Shown piece by piece: positions 13,461 to 25,834 of a stretch of 64,000 bases of DNA. Where the stretch lies: NCBI GenBank assembly GCA_023653785.1, contig JAMKCH010022259.1, positions 1 through 64,000 of the forward strand, in the 5' to 3' direction. Source of the DNA: Ophioderma brevispina (Eukaryota > Echinodermata > Ophiuroidea > Amphilepidida > Ophiodermatidae). The notes under the pieces were generated by a model that was not told the DNA's origin, did not search any database, and was given only the letters and a program-made list of their open reading frames with translations. The translations under genes and the position numbers were made by a program. Numbering within the stretch: position 1 is the first letter of the stretch; each line of letters opens with the position of its first letter.

Positions 13461-14128
13461 GGGAGACTTCAAGATCATTTTTATTACCGACTTGGGGTTA
13501 AGGTTGCAATAACATATTTTCCTTCATATGTGGAGATGTCAAAGGTCATGTTCGCAGTTTGCTTAGTTTGGTTCTGGTTCGTCTTGAAAAGTTGAAGTAG
13601 TCCGATTCAACCTAATTGATCTAAGGTGCAATAACTGGTTCCTTCCTATGTGTTGAGGTCACATACCAAGGTCAAATGTCATCTGTGGTCATTTTCTCTT
13701 CCCCTTGGGTTAGGCTTTCGCATTTTTCAGAAAACTCTACATTTCTAGATTTATTCCATGAGAACACTTTATTGAAATTTTATGCCCTGCAACTGAACAC
13801 ACACACACACAACTAACTCCACTTGTGTATACCAAAGAGGTTCTATATAGAATAGAGAGGCAAAACGTTTAACGTATCTTATAAATTCATCGTCTCGGCA
13901 TGTTTTGCCGACCACAAAGAAAACATAGAGGTAACCAACAATAGAAAGCATGTCTTGCCGTCCGCTTCTTCCACATACTTTGGGGGTGCCGCTTTGCACA
14001 TACACTAATAGGTAGTGATACAAAATGATTTATTTGTTAGAGGTGGCCAGGTGTAATAATAGTGCACCTGGATCATTGTGCTCAGATACTCTTTTTTCTC
14101 ATAATGCAATGCGCGCTTAGGTGAAAAG

Positions 14129-14148
14129 AAAAAAAAAAAAAAAAAAAA
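14129..14148. other. 20-A run at a duplication junction
   Basis: Exactly 20 A lie directly before a second copy of the segment that begins at 13261. The same length occurs at three other duplication joins in the window, so this looks like an inserted linker. Confidence 0.75.
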
Positions 14149-14198
14149 CTGTGTATAGTAATATAGGACACAAGATTCTCAAAACATAATAATGATAA

Positions 14199-14345
14199 AA
14201 TTAGATTCTTGTTTTCGCCCAATACCCAAATTTATTGGTCTCGCTATGAGTTGAAAAAATATTGGGCTCGACTGCGTCTCGCCCAATATTTTTTTCAACT
14301 CATAGCTTGACCAATAAATTTGGGTATTGGACTTAAAGAATCCAA
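14199..14345. repeat. Long foldback hairpin
   Basis: Arms CCCAATACCCAAATTTATTG ... GAGTTGAAAAAATATTGGGC and GCCCAATATTTTTTTCAACT ... CCAATAAATTTGGGTATTGG pair over about 55 bases, with a short GACTGCGTCTC loop. Confidence 0.85.
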
Positions 14346-15117
14346 TTTTATACCAGACTTGGGGTGAAGGTGCAATAGGGGTTCCTTCATATGTGGATGA
14401 TGTCAAAGGTCATGGACCAAGGTCAAAGGTCATCTGAGGTCATGTTCCAGTTCGGTTAGGTTTTGGTTAGGTTTTCCTTTTTCGCGTCTCCTTCGAAAAG
14501 TTTAAGTCCGATTTAAACCAGACTTGGGGTGAAGGTCAACTGAGGTCATGTTCCAGTTTGCTTAGTTTTTGTTTTTCTGGTCGTCTTTGAAAAGTTGAAG
14601 TCCGATTACAACCTAACTTGGGTCGAAGGTGCAATACGGGTTCCTTCATATGTTGTTGAGGTCAAAGGTCACATACCAAGGTCAAAGGTCATCTGCGGTC
14701 ATTTTCCCCTTTGGTTAGGCTTTCATTTGTTTGTATACAAGCACCCAAACTAATAATTATTCCGTGCAATATTCAAAATGTCAGCGCCCAGCACGGACGA
14801 CTGGTTTTGAATGGGCTTCACCCCCTTGTATATACTGCCATCTTGCCAGGGGGATCGCGCAAGTTTACTTGCTGTATTTTTAATAATTTCTGACAATGGA
14901 GGAATATTGTGATACACTTCTGTCAACATGATCTTTCGAGTTGATGTTTAATGCTCTTTGCAAAGTTGAGTGTAACATCCATTGATTCTGTTCACAAAAC
15001 ATCTTTGTTATTGTCCAAATCCAAACCTTGAATTTGTTAGCTGCATGAGATCATTACACATGAGGCTCTAACGCTTTGGTCAGTACCAAATAGGCAGGCC
15101 TCTATACTATGTAATAC

Positions 15118-15222
15118 TTTTAAGACATTTCTTTAGCCAAATAAAAGGTAAAAAATCTATTTTGTGTGTAATAAGATATGAAACTACTACATGGGTAGAA
15201 AATCTCTCATTGCACCTTTTTA
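15118..15222. mobile_element. Truncated TTAA family B copy
   Basis: Only the right part is present: TAAGACATTTCTTTAGCCAA through AAAATCTCTCATTGCACCT and TTTTTAAG. Confidence 0.75.
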
Positions 15223-16112
15223 AGAATCATTAAATTGTCCCCTCTTTGAAATAATTTAATTCCAAGGCGACTATTGCTTGTCATAGGTTTCTAAATAACC
15301 TTGAAAATCAAAATATTGCTTTAAATACTAAAAGTGACCTTCCATAAATGTACTTTAAGAAAATCCACTAAAAGGCAATTTTTCTTAGACTTGAGAATAT
15401 TATTGTAAAGTTGTGAACTTTCATGGAAATTCATTCTTCCATGTAGAAGTAGCCGGCCTAAGGCAAAATCATTAATTACTTCCCCTGGCTAACAATGGTG
15501 CCTTGGGCCATCACTTGTTGGTCAATAACAGCCTGTATTTTTTACCATAAATCTTCTTATTTTGTACAATTGTGATTATCTACATTACCTTTTTGGTCAG
15601 TATTGACTCTTGTCAGCTATGCATTATCACTCAGAATAAATGATACTTAAACACCATGTATACGTTGTTTTCTGCTGGGTCTCAAGTCTTTTTGAAGGCT
15701 AAGTGGCTGAAATTAGACCAAACTACAGCGTTCACCGAACGCATGTGTCGTGTGAATGGGCCAAAGGTCACATGAGGTCACCAACTTGTGGGTCACTATC
15801 CAAGGTCCTTTGTATGCAAGTATTAGTGTGGTCCCTGGGGGTTTTGCATCATACAACAACATATCCAAAATCCCCATAAATCCCCCTTGGGGAGAAAATT
15901 TTATCCAAGATGGCTGCCAAATTAGCTATATCTCAGCTTTTAAAGTAGATGTTGATGATTTTAGTGTTTTTGAATATGTTTTGGGGGTCAAGAATCCAAT
16001 TATGTACAAATCTAAATCACTGATGACTTCACGCCAAAATCCAAAATGGCCGCCATTTTATATAATTAGCTATATCTCATGTTTTAAGGTTCAAATTTAG
16101 AATTCAGTTTTT
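15223..16112. other. Repeat-like DNA with CCAAGATGGC motifs
   Basis: From 15750 the sequence carries GGTCA motifs, then ATCCAAGATGGCTGCCAAAT and CCAAAATGGCCGCCATTTTA with AGCTATATCTCA twice. Similar text (TCTAAATCATTGATG, CCAAAATGGC) resumes at 16480-16600 after the GGTCA element. Confidence 0.55.
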
Positions 16113-16453
16113 GTGCTGCCTGCCTTAAGGCAGAAAGACACATAGGGATTACTTTGTCCACTGTAGTCTGTTGTTGTTGTCTGTTGTCGATGTCTGTTGT
16201 TGATGTCTGTTGTGAAAAAGGGTTAACATTTGCCTGTAATATCCACATACTTTGATGGATTTAAACCAAATTTGGGTCACAGGTGCAACATGACATTCCC
16301 AGTTTGTTGATGAGGTCAAGGTCACATACCAAGGGCAAAGGTCATGTGAGGTCAACATGGGATCCCTCATTTGTTGATGAGGTCAAAGGTCACATATCAA
16401 GGTCAAAGGTCATGTGAGGCCTATCATTCACAAACCGCGACGGCAGGCGACAC
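16113..16453 (+). mobile_element. GGTCA-rich element, copy 1
   Basis: Begins GTGCTGCCTGCCTTAAGGCAG and ends CGCGACGGCAGGCGACAC, giving a short inverted pair (CGCCTGCC / GGCAGGCG, with one change at the left end). Interior: ACATAGGGAT, CATACTTTGATGGATTTAAA, then GAGGTCAAAGGTCACATA and AAGGTCAAAGGTCATGTG. The similarity to the other copies extends some 25 bases past the right inverted repeat (GGTCCGAGGACCGATG). Confidence 0.75.
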
Positions 16454-16760
16454 ATGCGGTCCGAGGACCGATGTATTTTGTTTAAATCTAAATCATTGAT
16501 GTTTTCCTTAACTCAAAAATCCAAAATGGCCACCAAAATGGCTGCCAATTTTCTGCCATTACATATAATTATCTTCTCACTGACATACTTTCCTTTGCAG
16601 TCTCCTGCAAGGAAGCTCGGTCAAACTGTTGCATATAATAGGAGGGTTGTTTAAAAGCAATAATCCCGAAAAGGGATTGTTCTAATTACCAAATAGTAAT
16701 TTTAGTTCATCTTTAGTCTATTCGAAAGAATGACTTGGGTGTTATGTTATTTGAACTTAA

Positions 16761-17103
16761 AGGTGCATTTCGTGATTCCAGCACCTTCAGTTTTATTCAT
16801 GGTTTGCTAGATATCCTTGAGAAAAGCTTATTCACAAAATTTGAGTTGATTCTGATCTTGCGGTTTTGTGTTATGAGCAATTCTTTGTTTCCCACGGTAC
16901 CATAGGCCACTGTGCTGTAATTTCTGTCCGTTTACGGACAGAAAATACAAAATTGTGAATTTCTTACAAATACGACCGAATTTTCACGTAATATTTGGTA
17001 CACATGGATTACTAAGGCTAGGCTAACGGTTCAGATGATATAAAAATCTCAACTTTTTTCAGGTAAGTCGGGGGGACGAGGTTATTGATCACGAAATGCC
17101 CCT
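16761..17103. mobile_element. TTAA MITE, family A (AGGTGCATTTCG)
   Basis: Ends AGGTGCATTTCGTGAT and ATCACGAAATGCCCCT are inverted copies, with TTAA on each side (16757-16760 and 17104-17107). Interior contains a short palindrome around CTGTCCGTTTACGGACAG. TTAA targets are used by piggyBac- and Kolobok-type transposases. Confidence 0.9.
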
Positions 17104-17107
17104 TTAA

Positions 17108-18036
17108 TCAGAATGCAATTTCCCAAAACTGCACAATGAGAACCAGTACGCCGCTCAATATAATACTCATTCGAAAGAATGGTTTTAACAAGTTTAGTAT
17201 AATGTAGTTTTCGTATACTGTTAGGATAAACGCATGATTAATTATAGGCCTACACACGTACGTCTTGGCAGAAATGGGCATAGAAACAATATATATTTCT
17301 ATTTTTACAACCAAGTACCAGAAATGGAAACTGGAGTGTGAAAGAAATATATAAAAGATGAATCCCAGAAATTGGGAGAAATAACATTTGGGTGTGAAAA
17401 CACCTCAAGAGGACTTCCTATTACATAATTCAGGTTCCATCTTTTGTACCCGTCCCTTTTACAAATTTCTCTTTATTTATATCTATTTATTTATTCACTT
17501 ATTTATATTTATTCATTTATAATATTTTCTTGTCATTTTTATTATTGGCTTATTTATTTAGACTAGCGGGAGGCCCGCGCTTCGATGTGATGTATTCTGC
17601 ATGTCTGGTGAAAAATCAGCTCAATAACAATTTTTCCCACGTAGTTTGTGTATTTCTTCTTCAGGGAAATGTGTGCACATATGTGGAAACAGCGGCAATT
17701 ATATATAGGGTTAACATTTGGGTCAACATTTTGACCACAGACAGACAGACACACACACTAACAAAGCAATCCCTATGTGCCCTCTTGCATTTTTACCAGC
17801 TTTTTCATAAAACATGGGTGCTTCAGTCTTCAGAGCCACCCCTGGGCGTGCCACTGCTGTGATGGTTTTCAAATGAAGATGGAAGTGTTTTTTAATTGGA
17901 GGAGTTCAAGTTCAGACTGTTGCCTGTATGGTGCAGATGAAACATGCAAAAAAAAATAAAATGTACTGAGAAGGGGCTTGTAAAAAAATTGAATCAATAA
18001 AATGATCATTTTTTTATTCCCAAATTTGAAGAAAAG
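17108..18036. other. Mostly unassigned, with an inverted GGTCA-family fragment
   Basis: 17690-17775 (GGGTTAACATTTGGGTCAAC ... CAATCCCTATGTGCC) is an inverted match to the ACATAGGGATTGCTTTGG region at 37.2 and 38.5 kb. 17460-17560 is a TTTA-rich simple repeat. Confidence 0.55.
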
Positions 18037-18044
18037 TACTAGTA

Positions 18045-18231
18045 CAGGGGTTCTCAATTATTTTAGCTGAAGGGCCAGAGAATGCTCAGCATATTTGAAA
18101 GTTCCCTACTTGAGGGCCAAATACACTTGAATTTCTTTTGTTTTCCTTTATATTTTTGAGCAAGTCGAGGGCTAAAAATCAATGGTTGGTGGGCCGGATT
18201 TGGCCCTCGGGCCACCTATTGAGAACCCCTG
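18045..18231. mobile_element. hAT-type MITE, 187 bp, 8-bp TSD
   Basis: Terminal repeats CAGGGGTTCTCAAT and ATTGAGAACCCCTG are the well-known hAT (Charlie-like) ends. Flanks are TACTAGTA at 18037-18044 and 18232-18239, a perfect 8-bp duplication. Confidence 0.95.
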
Positions 18232-18651
18232 TACTAGTAGCTTGACCAATACAAACACCTCTTGAATGTAAGAAAAATTATATTTATTGCATCTCTAAAA
18301 GTAATAAATTTGAAAACTACTAAAAAAGGTCCATGACCCAATTGCCAACAGCTTCATTCCCATGACCTTCAGATTTTACTGGAAGTGGAAAAAAATTGGT
18401 TCCTGGAGAAAGCTACTATTTTTCTCATCTACCCTTTGGAATCTTAGGGTTAAAGTTGTATATCTTTAAGTTAAAAGTGAAAAGGTACCCAAGTTTGGTC
18501 GAATAATATTAATTTTATACAGTATTCTCTCAAATCAAAACTGATTGAAATATCGGCATGAAACCTTACAAGTGAGGTATCGGGGGATCAAAATTATTCA
18601 ATCAAGATAAAAAATTATTTTGGTCATCCCTTTTAATTTTTATCAACTTAA

Positions 18652-18996
18652 AGGTGCAACGAGAGATTTCAAATTACAGGTATCCCTAAAAAATGTGAAA
18701 ATTCTGATTTTGCCCTGATGTAAAGCTTTCCATCAAAAATATCCCCATCAAAAATAATTAAGCTGAGAAATGTTTGTTTGGGACAAAAATTGTGAAATTT
18801 CTAATTTCGTATAGGAGCAAATACGAAATGCAACTAATGTTTTATATTATATAAGCAAGTCAAAATCACCTTTTTTCTCTCTTTTAAGACATTTCTGTAG
18901 CCAAATATAAGGTAAGAGGTCTATTGAGTGTCTAATCTATATGAAATCACTATTATGACACAATATCTGGGTGCCTCAAAATCTCTCATTGCACCT
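18652..18996. mobile_element. TTAA MITE, family B (AGGTGCAACGAGAG)
   Basis: Ends AGGTGCAACGAGAGATTT and AAATCTCTCATTGCACCT; TTAA at 18648-18651 and 18997-19000. Full-length copy. Confidence 0.92.
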
Positions 18997-19000
18997 TTAA

Positions 19001-21384
19001 GGGGTTGAATCATGGGATTGTGGACAAGGCAATTTGTTTCAGACGGAGAATGTCATCTAGTGCTCATCATGCCCTCATAGCACCAAAGTAAAATCTGAAG
19101 GCAAGTAAGGGAGGGGATGGTCATTATTAATAGGGGAAGTGCAAAATTTTGCCAAAAGAGTCAAATTATGACCCATTTTTTTTTTTTTTGTGAGATGCGA
19201 CTCTGATTAACATGGCTTTTTCCAACATTGTATCGGTTTTCAAACACAAATTGGGTATTAAAGAAATACATCAGCAAGCTGACCCATTTAAAAATGAAAT
19301 TATTGCGGTTCAAAATCTTTGCAAATTTTCAACCTTGCACTTTCAGCAGGTCTCTGCACAGCCATCCATGCACTACTGGTACAATTTTCCCCAGGTCCCT
19401 TGAAAAATCATAAAAAGCAAGTTTTTCAACTTGAATAAAATGGTGAAAGATAGCTAACTAAGGTTGCGTGTCTCTGAAGTAATGGCTTGTGCCAGGTAGA
19501 TAATTGGCAATCAATTGAGTCATGTAAAGACTGTAAAACTTTCAAGTGTGGTGAAGTATGAAAATACTGGTCTTCTTAATGCAGGAAACCATGTGTATCC
19601 AAGCATGGCCAGGAAGTTCCATCATCTAGAACATCCTATTTTGTCCAGCATGCACCCCTGAGTTTAATTTGTAGTCTTTTTAAGTTGCTTCTTTTTATGT
19701 TAGCCCAGAGAAGTGTAAAATGTTGTTTAAGGTCATCATGTTTTGGTGGCTAGCAGATTAAAAAGGGGTTGTATGTGACTTGAATATTGACAGCTTTGCT
19801 CTTACTTGTTGCTGTTTTTGTTGGATGAATAATTGAGATAATTGCTTAAGATACCACTGTGTTTGTTTTGGAGAAAAAAGGTGCTATCTGTAACTGGCTT
19901 TCTTCCAATTTTATAGTGACCTTGTCCTCTTAAAGAAAAGGCAATTCATGATTGGGTTACAATTGCATGAAGGTAATAATAATTAGATGCTTCCTAAAGC
20001 TCCTCCTATATTATGCTTTAAGCAGTACCAAAGAGGCTCTGGAAGTTTATATCATGAAATTTCTGGAAGTCTCATATTGAACCTCTTTACTTTGCAAGTA
20101 ACTAGTAAAGATTATAGGCAGAATGGAGCGCAACGAACGCAACAAGCATGGGTTGCATGGCACTTGCGTTTGTCAGAAGGTGTGAGCAATAAGCGGAAAT
20201 AATTTTATGCGTGGATGGACAAAAGCGGAATAACTCCCGCCAATGTAGTGCGGATCATAGTATAGGCTTTTCACAGTACTTTTCACCTTCTCAGTAGACC
20301 CCTATGAGCTACTCCCAATTCAAGAAAATTGCACAAACATTTTTTCTTAATAAATGTTTACAGACAATCCAGCAAATGTAGTATGTTACTTAATTGTGCC
20401 TTAACAGTCAATGCAGGGAGATCCCACCACTTAATTCAGGCGCACTGCTGTAACAATGTAATTGTTGAAAGAAAATTTAAAAAGTCACATATACCATCAC
20501 CATGACCACCACCACCAGTGGCATACCCAGGCAGTTAATCCAGAGGGAGCAAAATTCACTAGTCGTTCCACCAGGAGGCAAAATTCGCAAGTCGTCCCCT
20601 CCCCTTCCCTGGTCGGTACACCACTGACCACCACCATGATGTAGAGCACATAATCACAAACTAATCCCTAGTAGATACTACACAATCCATACGACTTCGC
20701 GCATATTGTAGCAGAACATAGAGGAGCGGCTACTTATAAATGCAGAAATAAAATGTTATCATAGACGTCTATGATGTTATAAGCCCAGCATGGCAGTAGT
20801 ACCTCAGTAGAGATGGTTAGTGAAAATGCTAATGTAAAAATTTACTGTAGGCAAAATGCATGTCAACAAAGTAAAATGTTCCTGGCACCCAAACATTTAT
20901 ATATTGTTAGGATAAAGTAAACAACAGCAACATAGGGTTGTACAGGAGTAAGGTAACAATGAAATATAAGAAGTAAAGGCGATACTTGTAATTAAGTAAA
21001 CTACACACAATGAGTGGAAAGTATATTGCATACACATGAAAAACACAAAATAAAGGAAATTTAACTTGTGTACACAAAATCCTCCATTGAGGGCAAAACG
21101 TCGTTGTGCAGAGTATAGGCAACATCTTCTAGCACATTGTTCATCATTGAAGGACATCACAATAAGCGTCAAGGGTGCAAGGCTTGAGGAGGTATGTCTT
21201 GAGCTGTCCTCCATGTAATAAGCTCTAGGTTGGTTGAGCTTATCACACTAATGACAAAGTGACTGGTATCCTCAGGTTCTTGACCACGCAATTGGCATAT
21301 GTCATCAACTTTATATTTGCATTTTGACTATATTGCTTTGTGAGAGTGTAGTTACCTGTAAGAAGACGAGCCTTGATGCTAGAC
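19001..21384. other. No gene seen
   Basis: Short frames only (for example two overlapping ones at 19212-19413 and one at 19987-20202), none recognisable. The only defined feature is the 111-bp MITE at 20516. Confidence 0.55.
20516..20626. mobile_element. Small hAT-like MITE, 111 bp
   Basis: Ends are CAGTGGCATACCCAGG and GGTCGGTACACCACTG. Flanked on both sides by ACCACCAC, but the site lies in a CCA-rich stretch, so the duplication is less certain. Confidence 0.7.
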
Positions 21385-23015
21385 CGGCAGTGGTGGATTT
21401 AAGGGAAAAAGGGAAAGGGTCCTGTCAGCGCTTAAGGTGGGGGCCCTGTAGCATCGCGAAAGTGAGCAATATCATAATTTATAAGCGAAGGGCCAAATCC
21501 AATATCATGCTAGTTTTTGAGTCTACCGCCAGAATCACGAACAAACTAAGCACACTTGATTTTTGGTAGTTTTATGAGAATCCACAATAATCCCAGAGGT
21601 GTGCAATAAATTTTGGTTTGCGGTCACCGCGAAAATCCAAGATGGCGGCCAAAATGGCTTGCCGTTTTGGCTAACAGTTTTTTTTGACGGGTAATGTCCT
21701 CGTGAGACTCAATCACCTTGTGTTATATGGGCCTCCATTTTCTGATTAACTTTTAAAAAAATAGTTCTCAATTTTATTTGAGAAAGATTTCTCACCGGAA
21801 AAGTATTTTGTTTACTATAAAAGAGGAGGAAAGGGAATTACCCCTCCTCGTTGTTTTTGCTAACTGCACCTGTTTAGATTGATCAATAGGGGAAGTGGGG
21901 GATTCCAAAAGAATGCTAAACTTAGTAAACCGACTCTCAGCTTGTTAGCTTTTTAATTTAAAAGATCAAAACTTGCAAGGATCGGGGAATTCCCCACAAA
22001 GAGTTATATTATATGAAGTGATGTAATTTAGATTGTGAAATCTGATTGATGGTGCAAGGTCATGTGTATGCATGAGGAGATGTAATGATTATTTTAGAAA
22101 GGGAAACTATCTGTGAGTAGTTAAATACTTATCACCAAATGAAGCAGACTCTCTGCCAGTTTTATATGTTATAATTCAGAGAGTTAAGTCTCGCCGACAG
22201 CAGTTGCAATCAGCTTACATGTCTGGATTAGCTATTTTATCTAAAACCCCCAAATTAATGGTAGTTTATGCTTCACAAATAGTGCCAGGATATATAATTC
22301 CATGTGAGAGAGTTGCTGTAATAATTCTTACTGTCGTCTTTGAAGCCGAAGTGCGGGAATCAATAGGGATCAGACTGTGAGACAGATAGAAAATCGGGGT
22401 GGGTGATTATTGGACTGATATACTGTGGATTTAATATCGTCGAGGACTTAATTTAAACCTTGTCGTCTGAACTGCTGGACACGATTACCGTTAGGAGTGA
22501 TGAGAAGATTCCCTTGGAATATAATACTGAGGAGTTTTGTATGAAATGGGTGCCGCTGTCATTCGGAGTCTTCGCTGTGAGGACATATCACGTTGAACTT
22601 TTGCAACGCTTTTTCACACACAGGGGACACTAGTAAACACATAAGTAATCTAACATTGTGGATTATGTAATTTTGTTTTGGACATACCAAAATTCTTGAA
22701 CCACCAAATCAAGTAAAGATCATTAAAACTGTTTATTACATATAATTTAGATCTTGTGCACAAGGTCATTTATTTGTGTTTGAATAGGTATTTTCTGACC
22801 TTAGAAAGTCTACGGAGACGTCCATAACACCTTGTTCTTAGTGTCATATTGAAGATAATCTATATTATTCTACATGATGTTATACCCACTTTGTGGTGGT
22901 TTCGTTGTATATACACCCCCGTTTTTTTGGGGCCAAAAAAGGCCATATATTTTTGCCATTTTTTCAAAAAAATGATGCGGACTGAATTACGTTCTCCCCC
23001 ATATATCAAATTGTC
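21385..23015 (-). mobile_element. Dispersed repeat copy 1, interrupted by a 1.1-kb insertion
   Basis: The parts 21385-21721 and 22828-23015 together are the reverse complement of 27039-27520. Shared phrases are TAAGCGAAGGGCCAAA, CTAAGCACACTTGATTTTTGG, GGCGGCCAAAATGGC, GCCATTTTTTCAAAAAAATG and TTCTCCCCCATATA. The outer end reads GGCAGTGGTGGATTTAAGGG, like many non-autonomous elements here. Confidence 0.8.
21722..22827. mobile_element. 1106-bp insertion with 8-bp TSD inside the repeat
   Basis: CACCTTGT stands on both sides (21714-21721 and 22828-22835), whereas the intact copy at 27.18 kb has the equivalent TACCTTGT only once. The ends, TTATATGGGCCTCCATTTTCT and the reverse complement TTATGGACGTCTCCGTAGAC, are weakly alike. 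An 8-bp duplication suggests a hAT-type element. No coding sequence recognised inside. Confidence 0.8.
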
Positions 23016-25834
23016 TTCATAATGGGATCAAAGATTATCGGAATTGCCCTCAGATTAATTAAGGCCTTTTGTGTGACAAAAGCACCGGATCATAGGGCAA
23101 GGGCCCCTTTAAAGCGACGCAATGTTGTGCGTAGTGATGAGGTTGGGTGTGTTGAGTATGGTAAGGCGTTTTGGAACAGATGCGCTTTGATGCATAGTTT
23201 GGATATCGCCTATCAGAAACGATATTGTATTATGAAAGTATATAGTTTTGTTTTATATCTCTAAAGAAAACCAGTACCAATTGTTAAGGGAGCATTTTGA
23301 AGAGCGGTAGCGCGGAAAAAAATCGACATTTTTCAGGCCCCCACTTGCAGTCTCCGGAACCGCCTGATCCGTGAAATAATATACGTCAACACATAGAAAA
23401 TAATTTGATCCCGTTTGCGAAAGCTAAACTTAAAAAGGTGATTTACGGCCGTTGGCAGCCCACCATTAAGGGTCAAACATTTTGTCAGGCCCAGTTCCAA
23501 GTGCTTGGTGAACAGTTTTCTAATTGAAACAAGGTTGGGGGGAGTCGGGAAACAATGTTGCACTTTAGGTGAACTGGGGGTGTCTGGGAGGGGCCGTGTC
23601 CCCTCGAATGATGAGGACATTTTGAAATTGGTTCTTTAGAAATGGTTGGATTGATGCCGAATTTTTGATCCAATGGTCAACGCCGCTTTCGCCTATCGGA
23701 ACGTTTATGAAAAAACCAGCACAAAGTGTTGAACGCCCCCACCCCGGGTTCCAAAACAAATCAGTGTGGTTGCTGGGGGAAGTAGCATCAATCCACTTCA
23801 ATTGAATTTCATGGGAGCTGTTACAATCATCCATGGCATGTGTGGAGATAGGTTTGTACTTGAGTTGCGTGATCAGTGCCTATTGGCCCCATTCCTTGTT
23901 TTACGTAAAAGGCACTCTGGAAGGAAGAAGTTTGGGCAGGATAAAATCTTCCAGAACTAAAATGGTGTTGGACCGAAGTTCATTTTGACCCTGTAAGTAA
24001 AGGGAGAATGTAACTTCTTGAAACATGCATTGTTAAAAAGGCATGAGAATGCTCAGAGAATGTTGGGATCATTCTCTAAGTAGCCCAAATTTACAATGCC
24101 TTCTCTCTGCCCTTGAAAGCAAACATACAGCCTTTGACGTAACATTGATGTAACTGCTAGATGCAGTTCCCTTTTCAGAAATAGACTTTTGCTTGAAATC
24201 CATACCAGTCCACAAGCAGCTGATGACAATACCATGGCATCGGTATTCGGGACGCGAATATTTTTTCCGCAGTTAATTTGGGCAATTACGCTATAGCTTG
24301 AATTATATTACAAAAGTTAACACGGAAAATTACAATTTGGATCCGGACGGTATTTATTAGGAACAACATCCGGCTGGTGTATCAGTAGTGAAGCATAGTG
24401 GGCAGGCAGGATAGTCTTTCGATGCATGCAATTTTTGTCCCCCAACTTATGATTAACACTGGAAATTCTTGGTTGGAAAATGCATAGGCTGTGTGGGTCC
24501 CCAATGTTTGACAAAGGTAAGGTAAAGTCCACACGTTCCATCTATAATCACAGAATACTGGTTCGTTCCACTGATTCAATAAAGCTGGCTGCAGAGCTTT
24601 CCCTGGGAGGTGTGCCCTCAATTTCAAAAAATCTGTTTTTGCATATACATAATGCTTGCCCTAGGTGAAATAGCTAAGTTCAGATGAAGTCTTAGAAATC
24701 ACAACTTTGTTATAAAATCAGTATACTGCCTCAAACTTTCTGGATGATTGAAGCAGTTTTAGTGGACTTTTTTTGGAGAAATTTAAAAACCTAAAAAATC
24801 AAAAATTATATTTCAAAATCTCTGAGTTAGCCTTTTAAGAAATTTTCATCTCTTAGGACTCTTAGGGACTATGACTTGTTTGGTTGGGCTAGCAATTATT
24901 GTGGAGAAGATGTTTTCGACTGCTTTCTATCGTGGGACTCTGGTTTATTGATATTGTATAGGGTATGTATCCACACACCTCAAGGCATACTGTGCTGCTG
25001 CATGGGGCACTAAATTTTTAAACGGCCGACACTACTGACCACTATTCGTGCTCTGTTAGTTTCTGTGTGAGTAATACTTCCAGTTTCCTAAAATATAGGT
25101 GAAAATATTAAGAAAACTAATTAAATGAATTACAATCAAAATATATTCCATTTTTTGCTGCCTCAGAGTAAAAATAAAAAAAAAAAAAGTTAGTTGTTTG
25201 GTCAGAGTCGCTGAGAACACATCCGACACCTTAGAACATTGGCATTTTTTTTTGTAAGTTTGAAACACTGTGTCAGGCGTCTGAAGTGTACCTAGGGATT
25301 TGCACTTGTCCAAAGGGTGCTAAGAATACAACTATCAATGCAGCTAGTTTATCCTGAGAATGAGTCAAATATTTCCCAAAAAAACAAAAGAATCAAGAAA
25401 CTTTCACAGATTAAGAGTCATGACACAGAGATTATCTATATAGTATTACTTAGTAGTAATTCTTCCACATTACTTGGAAAGAAAATTACAGAACAGGATA
25501 AAGGACAAAATGAATCTGCTTTGAACATATTGTATGTCTGACAAAGTATGGGCATATTGTAGTTAAACTTCAAAATTATAGTTTATCACACTTTGGGGCC
25601 AAATGGTCAATTATGTTAGGTTTTTTTTTAAGTGTAAACAGTAGTCATTTTGGGAGCCTGGGTGCCCTTTCGATGCTATTATGTACTTCTAGATCATGTA
25701 TAAAATCTTAAATTATATAGCACATTGTCCAGTAGTAATGGTGATACAGGTACTGATCATGTTTATATAGATGTGCAAAAAAAACTGTTGTTTGTGATTG
25801 TTAACACATTTTACTTGGGCACTATAACCTTTTT
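23016..25834. other. Unassigned, with overlapping coding-like frames at 23.33-23.96 kb
   Basis: Several frames of 60-95 codons overlap on both strands between 23333 and 23960. A + strand composite runs through F-D-P-M-V-N-A-A-F-A-Y-R and F-M-G-A-V-T-I-I-H-G-M with frame changes. I recognise no family. The rest to 25.83 kb shows nothing. Confidence 0.4.

Larger units (their letters stand above)
13261..14725 (+). repeat. Duplicated segment pair 13261-13715 and 14149-14725
   Basis: Both copies begin CTGTGTATAGTAATATAGGA and run in the same order through a long hairpin, GGTCA-type repeats and GGTTAGGCTTTC. Copy 1 is shorter, with one larger gap and many 1-3-base indels. The 413 bases between copy 1 and the 20-A run (13716-14128) have no partner. 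Copy 2 also contains a stretch around 14457-14520 that matches 2705-2765 (GGTTAGGTTT ... GTCCGATTTAAACC), showing that part of the unit is a dispersed repeat. Confidence 0.7.

Noticed and set aside
14149..14168. 20-A runs as poly(A) tails of processed retrocopies
   Set aside because: The following sequence is a copy of nearby genomic DNA, including intron in one case, and the length is the same at four sites.
17460..17560. TTTA-rich stretch as a regulatory element
   Set aside because: Plain simple-sequence repeat.
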